Part shown: positions 34,720-46,829 of the stretch, one piece after another
Numbering within the stretch: position 1 is the stretch's first letter
Layout: each line of letters begins with the position of its first letter
The notes under the pieces: model-generated
Database searches by the model: none
What the model saw: the letters and a program-made list of their open reading frames with translations, nothing else
What the model was told of the DNA's origin: nothing
Program-made: the position numbers and the translations under genes
Assembly: GCA_023614405.1 (NCBI GenBank)
Contig: CM042687.1
Coordinates: 262,303,480 to 262,367,479, forward strand
Length of the DNA: 64,000 nucleotides
Direction of reading: 5' to 3'
Source of the DNA: Avena insularis
Lineage: Eukaryota; Streptophyta; Magnoliopsida; Poales; Poaceae

Positions 34720-36998
34720 GTTCCCCTATCAGACACAATACTCTTGGGTACTCCATGCAGACACACAATCCTACTCATGTATATCTTGGCCAACTTAGCA
34801 CTCGTGTAGGTTGTCTTCACGGGTATGAAATGAGCCACTTTAGTTAGGCGATCCACTACTACCCAAATAGAATCATATCCTGACCTGGTCCTTGGTAATC
34901 CGGTAATGAAATCCATGCCAATCTTGTCCCACTTCCAATCAGGAATAGGTAGTGGTTGTAGCAATCCTACTGGTTTCTGATGTTCCGCTTTCACTCTACT
35001 ACATACATCACACAAAGCAATATGTTCGGCGATGTCCTTCTTGAGATTATTCCACCAAAATCTTTCCTTCATATCCATGTACATTTTGGTGTTACCCGGA
35101 TGAATGGAATATGGTGAGTTGTGTGCTTCTTGTAAAATCAGTTTCCGAAGCTCCGGATCTTGTGGAACACAGATACGTTTTCCATACCATAAAGTACCCT
35201 ATTCGTCTTCATGGAATCCTTTGGCTTTTCCTTTGCCAATCTTTTCCTTAATCTCTTCAATTTCCTTATCTGTCTTTTGGGCTTCTTTGATTTTGTCCAA
35301 CAAAGTGGGTTGAACATGCAATGACATGAGATGTCCTTCAGGCACAATCTCCAATCTGAGATCTCTAAATTGGGCACACAGATCATCTGGCAACTCTCCC
35401 TTAGTAAGGCCATTCACAAAAACCTTACGGCTTAGAGAATCCGCTACAACATTTACTTTACCGGGGTGGTATTGCAAACTCAAGTCATAGTCCTTGATGA
35501 CTTCTAGCCATCTTCTTTGTCTCATGTTGATTTCTTTCTGAGTGAAGATATATTTCAAACTTTTGAGATCTGTGAACACTTCACATCGCTTTCCCAAAAG
35601 ATAATGTCTCCATTTTTTGAGTGCATGGACAACAGAGGCTAACTCTAAATCATGAGTAGGGTAATTTACCTCATGAGTTTTGAGTTGTCTCGAGGCATAA
35701 GCCACAACTTTCCCTTCTTGCATTAGAACTGCACCTAATCCATGATGAGATGCATCACAATACACTCGGAAACCTTTCTCCAAGTCTGGCAGACATAAGA
35801 CTGGTGTTGTCACTAGTATCTTCTTTAATTCTTGAAAACTGAGTTCACATCCTTCAGACCAAGCAAATTTCTTGTCTTTCTTTAGTAACTCAGTCATTGG
35901 CTTAGCTACCTTGGAGAAATTCTCAATAAATCTTCTGTAGTATCCTGCCAAGCCAAGGAAACTACGAACCTCGTTCACTGACTTAGGAGATTCCCATTCA
36001 GTTACATCTGACACTTTTGCGGGATCAACTGCTACACCATCTCCTCACACAATGTGTCCAAGAAATCCAACTTCATTTAACCAAAATTCACACTTGCTGA
36101 ATTTGGCATACATCTTATGCTCTCTAAGCTTCTCAAGTATCAAACGCAAATGTACTTCATGCTCTTCCTTGCTCTTGGAGTAGATCAAAATGTCATCGAT
36201 GAAAACGACAACAAACTTGTCAAGGAACTCCATGAACACCTTATTCATAATATTCATGAAGTAAGCTGGTGCATTGGTCAAACCAAATGGCATCACGGTG
36301 TACTCATACAATCCATACCTAGTGGTGAAAGTTGTCTTAGGTATGTCTTGTTCTCTTATATTGAACTGGAAATAACCTGATCGGAGATCAATCTTTGAGA
36401 ACACACAGGCTCCTTTTAACTGATCAAACAAGTCATTGATTCTAGGCAAAGGGTATTTGTTCTTGATAGTCACCTCATTGAGTGAACGGTAATATATGCA
36501 TAACCTTTGACTTCTATCTTTCTTTTCCACAAACAAAACTAGTGCTCCCCAGGATGAAGAACTTGGTTGAATAAATCCTTTCTGCAACTGTTCTCCAAGT
36601 TGTTTCTTGAGTTCTTTCAACTCATCAATTGACATCTTGTAAGGTCTCTTTACTATTGGTCCTGATCCTGGTAGTAAATCAATCAAAAATTCCACATCTC
36701 TATCTGGTGGCATTCCCGACAATTCTTTCGAAAACACATCCGGATATTCACTCACAATTGGCACACTGTCTATGCTAACCCCCTTAAGAGAATTTAGCTT
36801 ACTCCCTTTTGATTCAAAGTTAGTCTTGAATCTTATCCTTTTATTTTCTAGGGTTGTGAGTGTGACAGTATGGTTGGCACAATCTAGCACTCCCTTGTGC
36901 TTGGTCATCCAGTCCATTCCCAAAATGACATCTAATCCTTGGGAATTTAGGATTATCAGATTAACGGGAAACTTATACTTCCCAAACTCTATGACTAG
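34720..36998 (-). pseudogene. Gypsy-1 copy I pol: protease end, RT, RNase H, integrase N-part
   Basis: Middle part of the copy I polyprotein, between the Copia insertion (its right side on the minus strand) and the Gypsy-2 insertion. It encodes the end of the protease ([16 protein letters not shown]), reverse transcriptase with [11 protein letters not shown], RNase H ([23 protein letters not shown]), the integrase zinc finger (CDVCSRVKAEHQ) and the first catalytic Asp (GMDFITGL). It has a TGA at 36045-36047 and a TAG at 35199-35201, both identical in copy II (53875-53877 and 53029-53031), so these breaks predate the duplication. Confidence 0.9.
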
Positions 36999-38632
36999 TG
37001 TAGGGTTCGCTGCATAGAAAACAAAAAATTTCCTACGATGGGAACTATATACCAAGATCTATCTACTAGATACAAACAACGGGCGGATGTATATCCGTAG
37101 AGAACATACCCTTGAAGACCGACAAAGCTTAACGAGTTCAACTCGTGGTTGATGTAGACAATCTCTTGCCGATCTCAAGATCGAGAGGAAGTCCTAGCGC
37201 CGCAAAGCAGCAGCGCATCCGTGCTCGCACACACGTACAAGACACCGGGCAACCTCCGCCTCCTCGCTCCAGCGATGCAGCGGAAGCACAACCCTTTCTT
37301 GCCGAATAGCCACCGGGAACATGTATCTCGCTAGTCCGAGACCATGGGGGATAAATTCTAGAGGGGGAGAGAGATCCTTCACGAGGAGGTGTGTGAGACA
37401 AGTGAGGAGGGGCTCCTTTATAGGAGGAGGGGGCACCTAAGGGGTGGCCGCCATGGGGGCTGCCCCCTCCCCTCATTCATTCATGTGGGTGGACACTCCA
37501 CTCACAAAAATCCATTCATATCCCTCCACTCAAACATGCCATTAAATTTCCACCAAATTTAATGCAAACTCTCATTAAATAAAACTCTTTTATTTTATTC
37601 AGAATTTTGTCAATTACTTTAATGACAAACTTTCACAAATAACCCCTTGCTAGAATTCCATTTCACATGCATAACCACTTTATGCAATTTCACCCGAAAA
37701 CCTGTTTCGGTATCTAGTGAAATAAATTCCTGCGCTTGTTCATTCTTTCGGCATGAAACATTTGCTCCAATTGGATGCCAGTGTCCCTTAAGTGTGTCAC
37801 CCTACGGTTCGCGAATAATGTGGACATGATCGAGACCCCTCTCGGATCAATAATCAGAAGCGGGATCTAGAGACCCATACTGACTCCCACACATTCAACG
37901 ATGACTTTCTTGTGATCGTCGGAACCTTTTATGCTAGTATCTTAATCCCTTTGTTTCACGATATATTACATGTCCGAGATTCGATCATTGGTATATCCAT
38001 ACCTAGTTTGATCTCGTTACTGACATGCACTCTTTTCTCGTTCCCGTGATATAACATTCTAGTGATCAAATCACTTTCTTGCAAGCTAATCAATGTGATA
38101 TCACCGAGAGGGCCCAGAGTATATCTATCCGTCATCGGGATGAACAAATTCCACTCTCGATCCATGAGCCTCAACATAACACTTTATTAGTTCTGAATCC
38201 ATCTTTATAATCACCCTGTTACGGTGTGACGTTTGATGTTATCAAGAAACTCTTCCGGTGTTAGTGATTGACATGATCTCATGGTCTAAGGATTAGGATC
38301 ACTTCGTAAGTTGTTATATCAATATAAACTCAATGACTTTGATCATAATGCTATACTTCGGATGAATGTTCATCACACCATTACACTAATGTTGTGATCC
38401 CGTTATTAACAACATCCAATGTCCATGATCAGGAAACCTTGATCATCTTGTTAATCAACGAGCTAGTTTATGAGAGAGGCATAACTAGGAACTTTCTGTT
38501 TGTTTATTAAACACACATGTATTAATGTTTCCGTATTAATACAATTATAGCATGCAAAATAAACATCTATCATATACTTGGAATACACATAATAAATACT
38601 TTATTATTGCCTCTCGGGGCATATTCCCTTCA
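36999..38632 (-). repeat. Copia LTR G (3' LTR)
   Basis: 1634 bp, bounded on the plus strand by tgtagggttcgc and tattcccttca. Compared with LTR H (1656 bp) it shows many substitutions and small indels (e.g. around 37490-37540), so the insertion is moderately old. A TATA-like CTATAAAGG lies on the minus strand near 37419-37427. Confidence 0.9.
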
Positions 38633-38644
38633 GTCTCCCACTTG
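38633..38644 (-). other. Polypurine tract of the Copia element
   Basis: Minus strand CAAGTGGGAGAC adjoins the 3' LTR, in the form usual for Copia elements of grasses. Confidence 0.75.
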
Positions 38645-38664
38645 CACTAGAGACAATAATCTAG

Positions 38665-41600
38665 TTACATAGTGATAAATCTAACACCCATCGAGTTCTG
38701 GTGTTGATCATGTTTTGCTCTAGGGAGAGTTTTAGTCAACGGATCTGCTACATTGAGATCCGTATGTACTTTACAAATCTTTACATCTCCATCCTTGACA
38801 TTCTCGCGGATGGAGTGAAACCGGCGCTTAATATGCTTGGAATGCTTGTGAGACCTTGGCTCTTTGGCATTGGCAATGGCACCATTGTTGTCACAATAGA
38901 TCACCATTGGGTCCAATGCGTTTGCAACCACTCCTAGTTCGGATATGAACTCCTTCATCCAAACTGCTTCCTGAGCCGCTTCTGAAGCAGCAACACATTC
39001 GGCCTCCGTTTTTGATCCCGCCACCACAGGTTGTTTGGAGCTCCTACAACTAACCGCTTCGCCATTCATGAGAAATACGTATCCGGATTGAGACTTAGAG
39101 TCATCCGGATCGGTGTCAAAGCTAGCGTCAACATAACACTTAGCGACGAGCTCTTCTTCACCTCCGTATACAAGAAACATATCCTTAGTTCTTCGTAAGT
39201 ACATAAGGATATTCTTGACCACTATCCAGTGTTCCAAACCTGGATCCGATTGGTACCTACTAGTCAAACAAATAGCATGTGCCACATCCGGTCTTGTACA
39301 TAGCATGGCGTACATTATAGAGCCTATGGCTGAAGCATAGGGGACTTTGTCCATTATCTCTTTCTTCCATGAAGCCGGACTTTGAGTCTTACTCAATGTC
39401 TTGCCTTGCAACATAGGTAAGAACCCCTTCTTACTTCCGTCCATTTTAAACTTCTTTAAAATCTTATCAAGGTATGTACTTTGCGATAGCCCTATTAGGC
39501 GTCTATATCTATCTCTATAGATCTTTATGCCTAATATGTATGACACTTCACCTAGGTCCTTCATTGAAAATTTGCTGTTTAGATAACTTTTAACACTATT
39601 TAAAAGATCTATATCATTTCCGATCAATAATATGTCATCCACATATAATATCAGAAATGCCACATTGCTCCCACTCACTTTCTTGTAAATACAAGCTTCT
39701 CCATAAGTTTGGACAAATCCAAACTCTTTGATCACCTCATCAAAGGAGATTCCAACTTCGTGATGCTTGCTTCAATCCATAGATGGATCGTTGAAGCTTG
39801 CACACCTTGTTAGCATCCTTAGGATCGACAAAACCCTTTGGTTGTATCATATACAACTCTTCCTCAATATTACCATTGAGAAACGCGGTTTTTACATCCA
39901 TCTGCCATATCTCATAATCGAAATATGCAGCAATTGCTAACATAATCCTAACTGAATTTAGCATCGCTACGGGAGAGAATGTCTCATCGTAGTCAACTCC
40001 TTGAATTTGTCGAAACCCCTTTGCGACAAGTTGAGCTTTATAGACGGTCACATTACCATCAGCATCAGTTTTCCTTTTGAAAATCCATTTGTTCTCCATG
40101 GCCTTTCGGTCGTGAGGTAAGTCCACCAAGTTCCAAACTTGATTTTCATACATGGATTCCATCTCTGATTTCATGGCTTCTAACCATTTGTTGGAATCTG
40201 GGCTCATCATCCCTTCTTCATATGTCGCAGGGTCATCATTTTCATCAACCATGAAATTCATGACAGGATTTCCGTACAGCTCGGGAGTTGCACGCGTCCT
40301 GCTAGACCTGCGAGGTTTGGTAGTACTCTCTTTCGGAGTTTCATGATCATTATCATTAGTTCCCTCTTCAACAGGTGGAGCCAACTCCGGTACAACTTCC
40401 GGCGCTGCGCTACTCGCCATACTTTGAAGAGCGGGTTCAATAACCTCTTCGAGTTCTACCTTCCGACTACTCACACCTTTCACGAGAAACTCTTTCTCTA
40501 GAAAGGATCCATTCTTGGTAACAAAAACCTTGCCCTCGGATCTATGATAGAAGGAATACCCAATAGTTTCCTTAGGGTATCCTATGAAGACGCATTTTTC
40601 CGCTTTGGGTTCGAGTTTATCCGGTTGAAGTTTCTTCACATAAACATCGCATCCCCAAACTTTAAGAAATTACAGCTTAGGTTTGTTTCCAAACCACAAT
40701 TCATACGGTGTCTTTTCAACGGATTTAGATGGTGCCCGATTTAAAGTGAATGCAGCAGTTTCTAGTGCATAGCCCCAAAATGACAACGGCAAGTCCGTCA
40801 GAGACATCATAGATCGAACCATATCTAATAAAGTACGACACGACATTCACACACCATTTCGGTGGTGTTCCGCAGTGTGAGTTGTGAAACAATTCCACAC
40901 TCTTTCATGTGAGTGCTAAACTCAGAATTTAGATACTCACCTCCACGGTCGGACCGTAGAAATTTGATCTTTCTATTACGATGATTTTCCACTTCATTCT
41001 GAAATTCCTTGAACTTTTCAAAGGTTTCAGACTTGTGTTTCATCAAGTAGATATAACCGTATCTACTCAAATCATCCGTGAAAGTAACAAAATAACGATA
41101 TCCACCTCGCGCCGACACACTCATTGGACCACATACATCAGAATGTATGATTTCCAATAAATCTGTCGCCCGTTCCATTGAACCGGAAAACGGCGTTCTA
41201 GTCATCTTTCCCATAAGGCATGGCTCACATGTATCAAATGATTCATAATCAAGTGATTCCAAAAGTCCATCCGAATGGAGCTTCTTCATGCGTTTAACGC
41301 CAATATGACCTAGACGGCAGTGCCACATATATGCGGATATATCATCATTTAGTTTAATCCTTTTAGCATCAACATTATGGATATGTGTAACATTATTATC
41401 GAGATCTAAAAGAAATAAACCATTCATCATCGGTGCATGACCATAAAAGATTTCATTCATATAAATGGAACAACCATTGTTCTCGGATTTAAATGAATAA
41501 CCACTTCGCATCAAACACGATCCAGATACAATGTTCATGCTTAGTGCAGGCACCAGATAACAATTATTCAAGTTTATAACTAATCCCGATGGCAAGTGGA

Positions 41601-41700
41601 GAGGTAGCGTTCCGACGGCGATCACATCAACGCTTGATCCATTGCCGACACGCATCTTGACCTCACCCCTTGCTAGCGGTCGCTTGTTCCGCAGCCCCTG
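38665..41700 (-). pseudogene. Copia pol: protease remnant, integrase, RT, RNase H
   Basis: Read on the minus strand. A protease trace lies near 41700-41740. Next comes the pre-integrase zinc finger (HCRLGHIGVKRM ... CEPCLMGK) and integrase core (HSDVCGPM, LRSDRGGEY) in 41655-40825. RT begins in 40639-39740 (WQMDVKTAFLNG, YGLKQASRSW), and RT end plus RNase H is in 39735-38665 (LYVDDILLIGND, CVAASEAAQEAVWM, ADPLTKTLPR). The third integrase motif is lost in a scrambled, stop-rich stretch at 40640-40850. A small deletion shifts frame near 39740-39770. The reading ends next to the polypurine tract. Non-functional copy of a standard Copia enzyme set. Confidence 0.88.
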
Positions 41701-41799
41701 ATTCGAGTTACAAATATTAGCAATCGAACCGTATCAAATACCTGTGCTACTGTGAGCACTAGTCAAGTACATCAATAACATGTATATCATATATACCTT

Positions 41800-42605
41800 T
41801 GTTTGCCTTGCCGGCCTTCTTGTTCCGCCAGATACTTGGGGCAGCGCTTCCCAAAGGGCTGGCCCCTTACAATAGTAACACTCGGTATCGACTTAGGTCC
41901 AACTCGGGTTTTTCAGCGCTGCAACCGCTTGCCGCCTTACTTCCCTTCCGCTTTTCCCTTCTTGTCTTTCTTGAAACCAGTGTTCCTACGATCATCAACA
42001 CTTGATGTTCCTTTTGATCTCCACTTCTGCAGCTTTTAAGCATTGATAGAAGCTCGGGAGAGACTTCTTCATGCCTTGCATATTATAGTTCATCACGAAG
42101 CTCTTATAGCTAGGTGGCGTAGACCGAGAACACGATGGATGCCTAAGTCAATGGGAATCGATATTCCCAAGGACACAAGCTTATCGGTGTAACCCGACAT
42201 CTTGAGTACATGCTCACTAATCTGAGCTGTGCTCTTCCATCATGCAGCTAAAGAACTTTTCAAGCGTTGTAGCTCGCTTCAGCATGTGTGTCGAAAATCA
42301 TTTTCAACTCACCCATTGTATCAAATGCATTGCCATTTTGAACGCTTTCAAGTTCGCTCTAGCCCATACAATATGCCGCAATGAACTAAGTTGTGGTCCT
42401 CCTGACGAGTCTGATAGACATTCTTCTCCTCGTCAGGGGCATCATCAAAAGGTGGGGGGCCTAACGGCGCTTCTAGAACATATTGCTTTTGTGCAGCAGA
42501 GAGGAGAATCCTCAAATTCATGGCCCATTCGGTAAAGTTGCTACCGTTTGTTGCTAGTTTCTCTTTCTCCATGAACACATTGAAATTAAAAGCAGGTGGT
42601 GCCAT
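41800..42605 (-). pseudogene. Copia gag, frameshifted
   Basis: Starts at 42605 with MAPPAFNFNVFMEKEKL and stays open to 42348. Gag similarity then continues in shifting frames: a SEHV-type helix region near 42210-42230, NYNMQGM near 42080, and a zinc-knuckle trace CYYCKG near 41870 followed by a KYLAE-like string. Several one-base indels break it. It would have formed the virus-like particle. Confidence 0.75.
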
Positions 42606-43647
42606 CTACAACAGAATTTGTAAAGTTTAGACTAAGTGTATGATAGATTGAGTTCAACTAATCCATATTACGAATGAACTCCCACTCAAAAATGACATCC
42701 CTCGTGCCTTTTTGGTGATTACATGAACCAAATCCACTACACCAAGTCCGATCATCACGTGAGTCGGTGTAGCTTCAAAGGCGAGCATCAAATGGGCATC
42801 ATATCAACTATATGACTCATGCTTAACCTTTCGGTCCATGTTCCGAGGCCATGTCTGTACATGCTAGGCTCGCCAAGTTAGAACCTTAGTATTCGCGTGT
42901 GTAACTGTTTTACACCTGAAATATGGTCGTGGATCCAAGAACACCCGATCATCACGTGATGTCTTGGAGCGACGAAACATAATCGGTGCATACTAAAGGA
43001 AGAACACATTCTTATCTTGATATTTAAAAAAGGGATAATCTTATTATGCTAACAAAGCGCTAAACAAGCAATATAAGATGCAATCAAACATCATATGTTT
43101 ATTAGTGAAATGATATGGTTCCCGCATATGATCTCTATCATGTGCACCGTGGTATGATCCTTATCATACCTATATGTGTAATTCCAAGGTCTATGGAGAT
43201 TACACGTTATGTATGTTGTAAGAGTATCATCTCATACTTCTACTTACACCATCACCATATCATAATACTAGCCCAGCAACAATCTAAACTAGACGCCTCT
43301 AATTTATCCATTGCAAGTTTTACGTGGCTTAGGGCTTTCGAGATAGAACCGTTCTTACCTACGAACATGAACCACAACGAGGATAACCAAATTGTTGACA
43401 ACTCGCTTGCAAAATAGATATTGACTATAGTAGGAGAGACAGACACCCGCTAGCCACTTATGCAAACTAGTTGCATGTCAAGCGTGGAACAGGTCTCATG
43501 TGCGAGGACATGTAAAGTTTGTCCGGGCCGCTTCATCCCACTATGCCACCAATATCCAAAATTACGACAAAGGAGCAACAACATGATCATCATCGCCCAC
43601 ATACTCATATGTGTACTACCCGTGTAAAGTATCTACGCATAGATCCG
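42606..43647 (-). other. Copia untranslated leader
   Basis: About 1 kb between primer site and gag with no conserved ORF. Long leaders are usual for BARE/Angela-type elements. Two similar atcatcacgtgagtcggtgt / atcatcacgtgatgtcttgg strings (about 42750 and 42950) are the only repeat noticed. Confidence 0.6.
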
Positions 43648-43659
43648 GCTCTGATACCA
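43648..43659 (-). other. Primer-binding site of the Copia element
   Basis: Minus strand TGGTATCAGAGC one base from the 5' LTR; initiator Met tRNA type. Confidence 0.9.
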
Positions 43660-43660
43660 C

Positions 43661-45316
43661 TGTAGGGTTCGCAACATAGAAAACAAAAGTTTTCCTACGA
43701 TGGGAACTATATACCAAGATCTATCTATTAGATACAAACAACGGGCGGATGTATATCCGTAGAGAACATATCCTTGAAGACCGACAAAGCTTAACGAGTT
43801 CAACTCGTGGTTGATGTAGACGATCTCTTGCCGATCTCAAGATCGAGAGGAAGTCCTAGCACCGCAAAGCAGCAGCGCATCCGTGCTCGCACACACGTAC
43901 AAGACACCAGGCAACCTCCGCCTCCTCGCTCCAGCGATGTAGCGGAAGCACAACCCTTTCTTGACGAATAGCCACCGGTAACATGTATCTCGCTAGTCCG
44001 AGACCATGGGGGATAAATTCTAGAGGGGGAGAGAGATCCTTCACGAGGAGGTGTGTGAGACAAGTGAGGAGGGGGGCTACTTTTATAGGAGGAGGGGGCA
44101 CCCAAGGGGGTGGCCGCCGGCCATGGGGGCTGTCCCCTCCCCTCCTTCATTCATGTGGGTGGACACTCCACTCACAAAATGGCCCTTCAATTTTCTCCAC
44201 TCAAAAGTCCACTCAAATTCCCATTAAATTTCCACCAAATTTAATGCAAACTCTCAGTAAATAAAACTCTTTTATTTTATTCAGAATTTTGTCAATTACT
44301 TTAATGACAAACATTCACAAATAACCCCTTGCTAGAATTCCATTTCACATGCATAACCACTTTATGCAATTTCACCCGAAAACCTGTTTCGGTATCTAGT
44401 GAAATAAATTCCTGCGTTTGTTTATTCTTTCGGCATGAAACATTTGCTCCAACTGGATGCCAGTGTCCCTTAAGTGTGTCACCCTACGGTTCACGAATAT
44501 TGCGGACATGGTCGAGACCCTTCTTCGATCAATAATCAGTAGCGGGACCTGGAGATCCATACTGACTCCCACACATTCAACGATGACTTTTCCTGTGATC
44601 GTCGAAACCTTTTACGCTTGAATCTTAATCCCTTTGTTTCATGATATATTACATGTCCGAGATTCGATCATCGGTATCTCCATACCTAGTTTCATCTCGT
44701 TACTGACATGCACTCTTTTCTCGTTACCGTGATATAACATTCTAGTGATCAAATCACTTGCTTGCAAGCTAACCAATGTGATATCACCGAGAGGGCCCAG
44801 AGCATATCTATCCGTCATCGGGATGAACAAATTCCACTCTTGATCCATGATTCTCAACATAACACTTTAGAAGCTTTGAAGCCATCTTTATAATCACCCA
44901 GTTACGGAGTGACGTTTGATGTCAACAAGAAACTCTTCCGGTGTTAGTGATTGGCATGATCTCATGGTCTAAGGATTAGGATTACTTCGTAGTTTGTTTA
45001 TAGCAATATAAACTCAATGACTTTGGTCGTAATGTTATACTTCGGATGAATGTTCATCACACCATTACACTAATGTTGTGATCTCGTTATTAACAACATC
45101 CAATGTCTATGATCAGGAAACCGTGATCATCTTGTTAATCAACGAACTAGTTTATGAGAGAGGCATAACTAGGAACTTTCTGTTTGTTTATTAAACACAC
45201 ATGTATTAAAGTTTCCGTATTAATACAATTATAGCATGCAAAATAAACATCTATCATATACTTGGAATATACATAATAAACATTTTATTATTGCCTCTCA
45301 GGGCATATTCCCTTCA
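43661..45316 (-). repeat. Copia LTR H (5' LTR)
   Basis: 1656 bp, collinear with LTR G. On the minus strand a TATA box TATAAAAG is at 44080-44087, preceded by the GC-rich block ccccctcct. Short ORFs (43800-44535, 44639-44860) occur in both LTRs but are overlapping and without motifs, so I treat them as chance. Confidence 0.9.
44080..44087 (-). promoter_or_regulatory. TATA box of Copia 5' LTR
   Basis: cttttata on the plus strand, TATAAAAG in sense. The position in mid-LTR, about 420 bp from the LTR's downstream end, fits a U3 promoter with a long R-U5. Confidence 0.5.
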
Positions 45317-46606
45317 ACTAGATCATGACATCCTGAGTTCACTATCATTTCTCCGCCAGGAGAACTTACTTTTATAGGATACCCAATAGTTTCTACTGGA
45401 AATTCATTTCTTTCAACAAATGCTCTTGATATGAATGAATGTGATGCGCCAGTATCAAAGAGAACAAATGATGGAACAGAATTGAGTTTGAACTTACCAG
45501 CAACAGCATCAGGTTCCTCATAGATTTCCTCCACATTGATGTGGTTCACTTGTCCCTTCTAGAAAGGGTTGGGCTTGTTGGGTCCTTCAACTTTCTTTTC
45601 TGGGGCATTCATTTGCATAATGCCCCATCTTCTTGCACTTGAAACATTCAACCTGACTAAGATCCTTCTTGACAGGTTGGCTTCCACTACCACTTCCACT
45701 TCCATTGTGGTGGCTCTTGTATCCACCCTTGTGATTCTTGTACTTGTCATTGTCATGACTACGGTGATGCTTGTTTTCATGATGAAGGTTGTGGTTATGG
45801 TGGCTGTTGTACTTTCCATGCTTGTGGGATCCAGAACTCCCACTATCATCATAATGGGAACGCTTGTGAGATGATCCCGAGCTGTGCTTGTCAGAGTTGT
45901 GCTTCCTCTTTCTGCTTTCAACCTGTTTCATCTTGCTCTCCAAAATGGCAGCCTTGTCACAAAGAGATTGATAGGTGGGGACATAGGCCACAGATAATTG
46001 CAGATTCAGTTCAGCGTTCAGTCCTTCGAGGAACTTCTCTTTCCTCTTGGCATCAGTATCAACTTCATCCGGTGCATAACGCGCCAGATTGTTGCACTCT
46101 TCAATATATTCAGCCACGCTACGGTGGCGCTGCTTCAGGTTATGGAATTCCTTCTTCTTCAAGCTCATCACTCCGGATGAGATGTGAGCTGTACGGAAAC
46201 CATCTTCAAAGATAGCCCATGTCACATCCTCAATGGGAGTGGTGATCTGGAAGTTATCCCACCAAGTAGATGCTGGTCCTTCCAACAAATGTGTTGCAAA
46301 CCTAACTTTTTCCTCATCAGTATAGCCAACAGTTACCAAATCCTTCTTCACTGACCGTAGCCAATCATTGGCCACCATGGGGTCAGTTGTTCCTGAGAAC
46401 TTTGCAGGCCTCGGTCTTAGGAATCTGGTAAGCATGTCAAAACCTGGTGGATTGTTCTGATTGTTGTTGTTGTTGTTATTGTTGTTATTCTGATTTTGCA
46501 TGAAAGTGGTCATCATCTGCATTAGCTGTGTCTGTGCTATCATCACCTGCTGCATCTTGGGGGTGACATTGTTGTTCGGGTTGGGGTTGGCACGTCGAGG
46601 ACGCAT
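45317..46606 (-). pseudogene. Gypsy-1 copy I gag and protease start
   Basis: Gag reads from 46606 (MRPRRANPNP; the second codon differs from MPPRR in copy II) to 45587. It has an N-terminal asparagine run (about 10 N, from a gtt-repeat at 46461-46490), the capsid region (WLRSVKKDLVTVGYTDEEKV, ARYAPDEVDTDAKRK), a histidine-rich linker and a CCHC knuckle ([14 protein letters not shown]). One extra G in ggggcattc (near 45600-45605) shifts the frame just after the knuckle. The protease start ([13 protein letters not shown]) lies in 45549-45322. The Copia element then interrupts the gene at the actag site. The rest continues at 36998. Confidence 0.88.
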
Positions 46607-46829
46607 CTGTGGTTTTCATGAGGATAAGAATGAGATACCCATAGATGCTTAACATGCACAATACATCACATAAACAAACACCAAACAAGCATCAAAATAA
46701 CAAAAGTTAACAACAAAGACAACAAGTTTAAAAAGCAAACACACCAATAGCAAGCCATCCACATGTTGGATGATCATTGCAACTCAATAATCAAAAGCAT
46801 GGTAAATAAAGATAAATGAGTAGTCATCA

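Larger units (their letters stand above)
36999..45316 (-). mobile_element. Complete Copia LTR retrotransposon (Angela/BARE-like)
   Basis: 8.3 kb, flanked by a perfect target duplication actag (36994-36998 and 45317-45321); the empty site in copy II is 54824-54828. 5' LTR is H (43661-45316), 3' LTR is G (36999-38632). The LTR starts TGAAGGGAATATGCCC in sense orientation. LTR length and gag start (MAPPAFNFNVFMEKEKL) resemble Angela/BARE elements of Triticeae (inference). The Copia order is integrase before RT. Coding is heavily frameshifted, more so than in the Gypsy elements around it. Confidence 0.9.

Noticed and set aside
37138..37476. Proline/serine-rich ORF present in both Copia LTRs as a gene
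   Set aside because: It reads the GC-rich U3/R part of the LTR, has a competing frame over the same bases and differs by frameshift between the two LTRs.
46461..46490. gtt repeat as a microsatellite of interest
   Set aside because: It encodes the asparagine run of gag and is present at the same place in both copies; only ordinary triplet length variation is expected.
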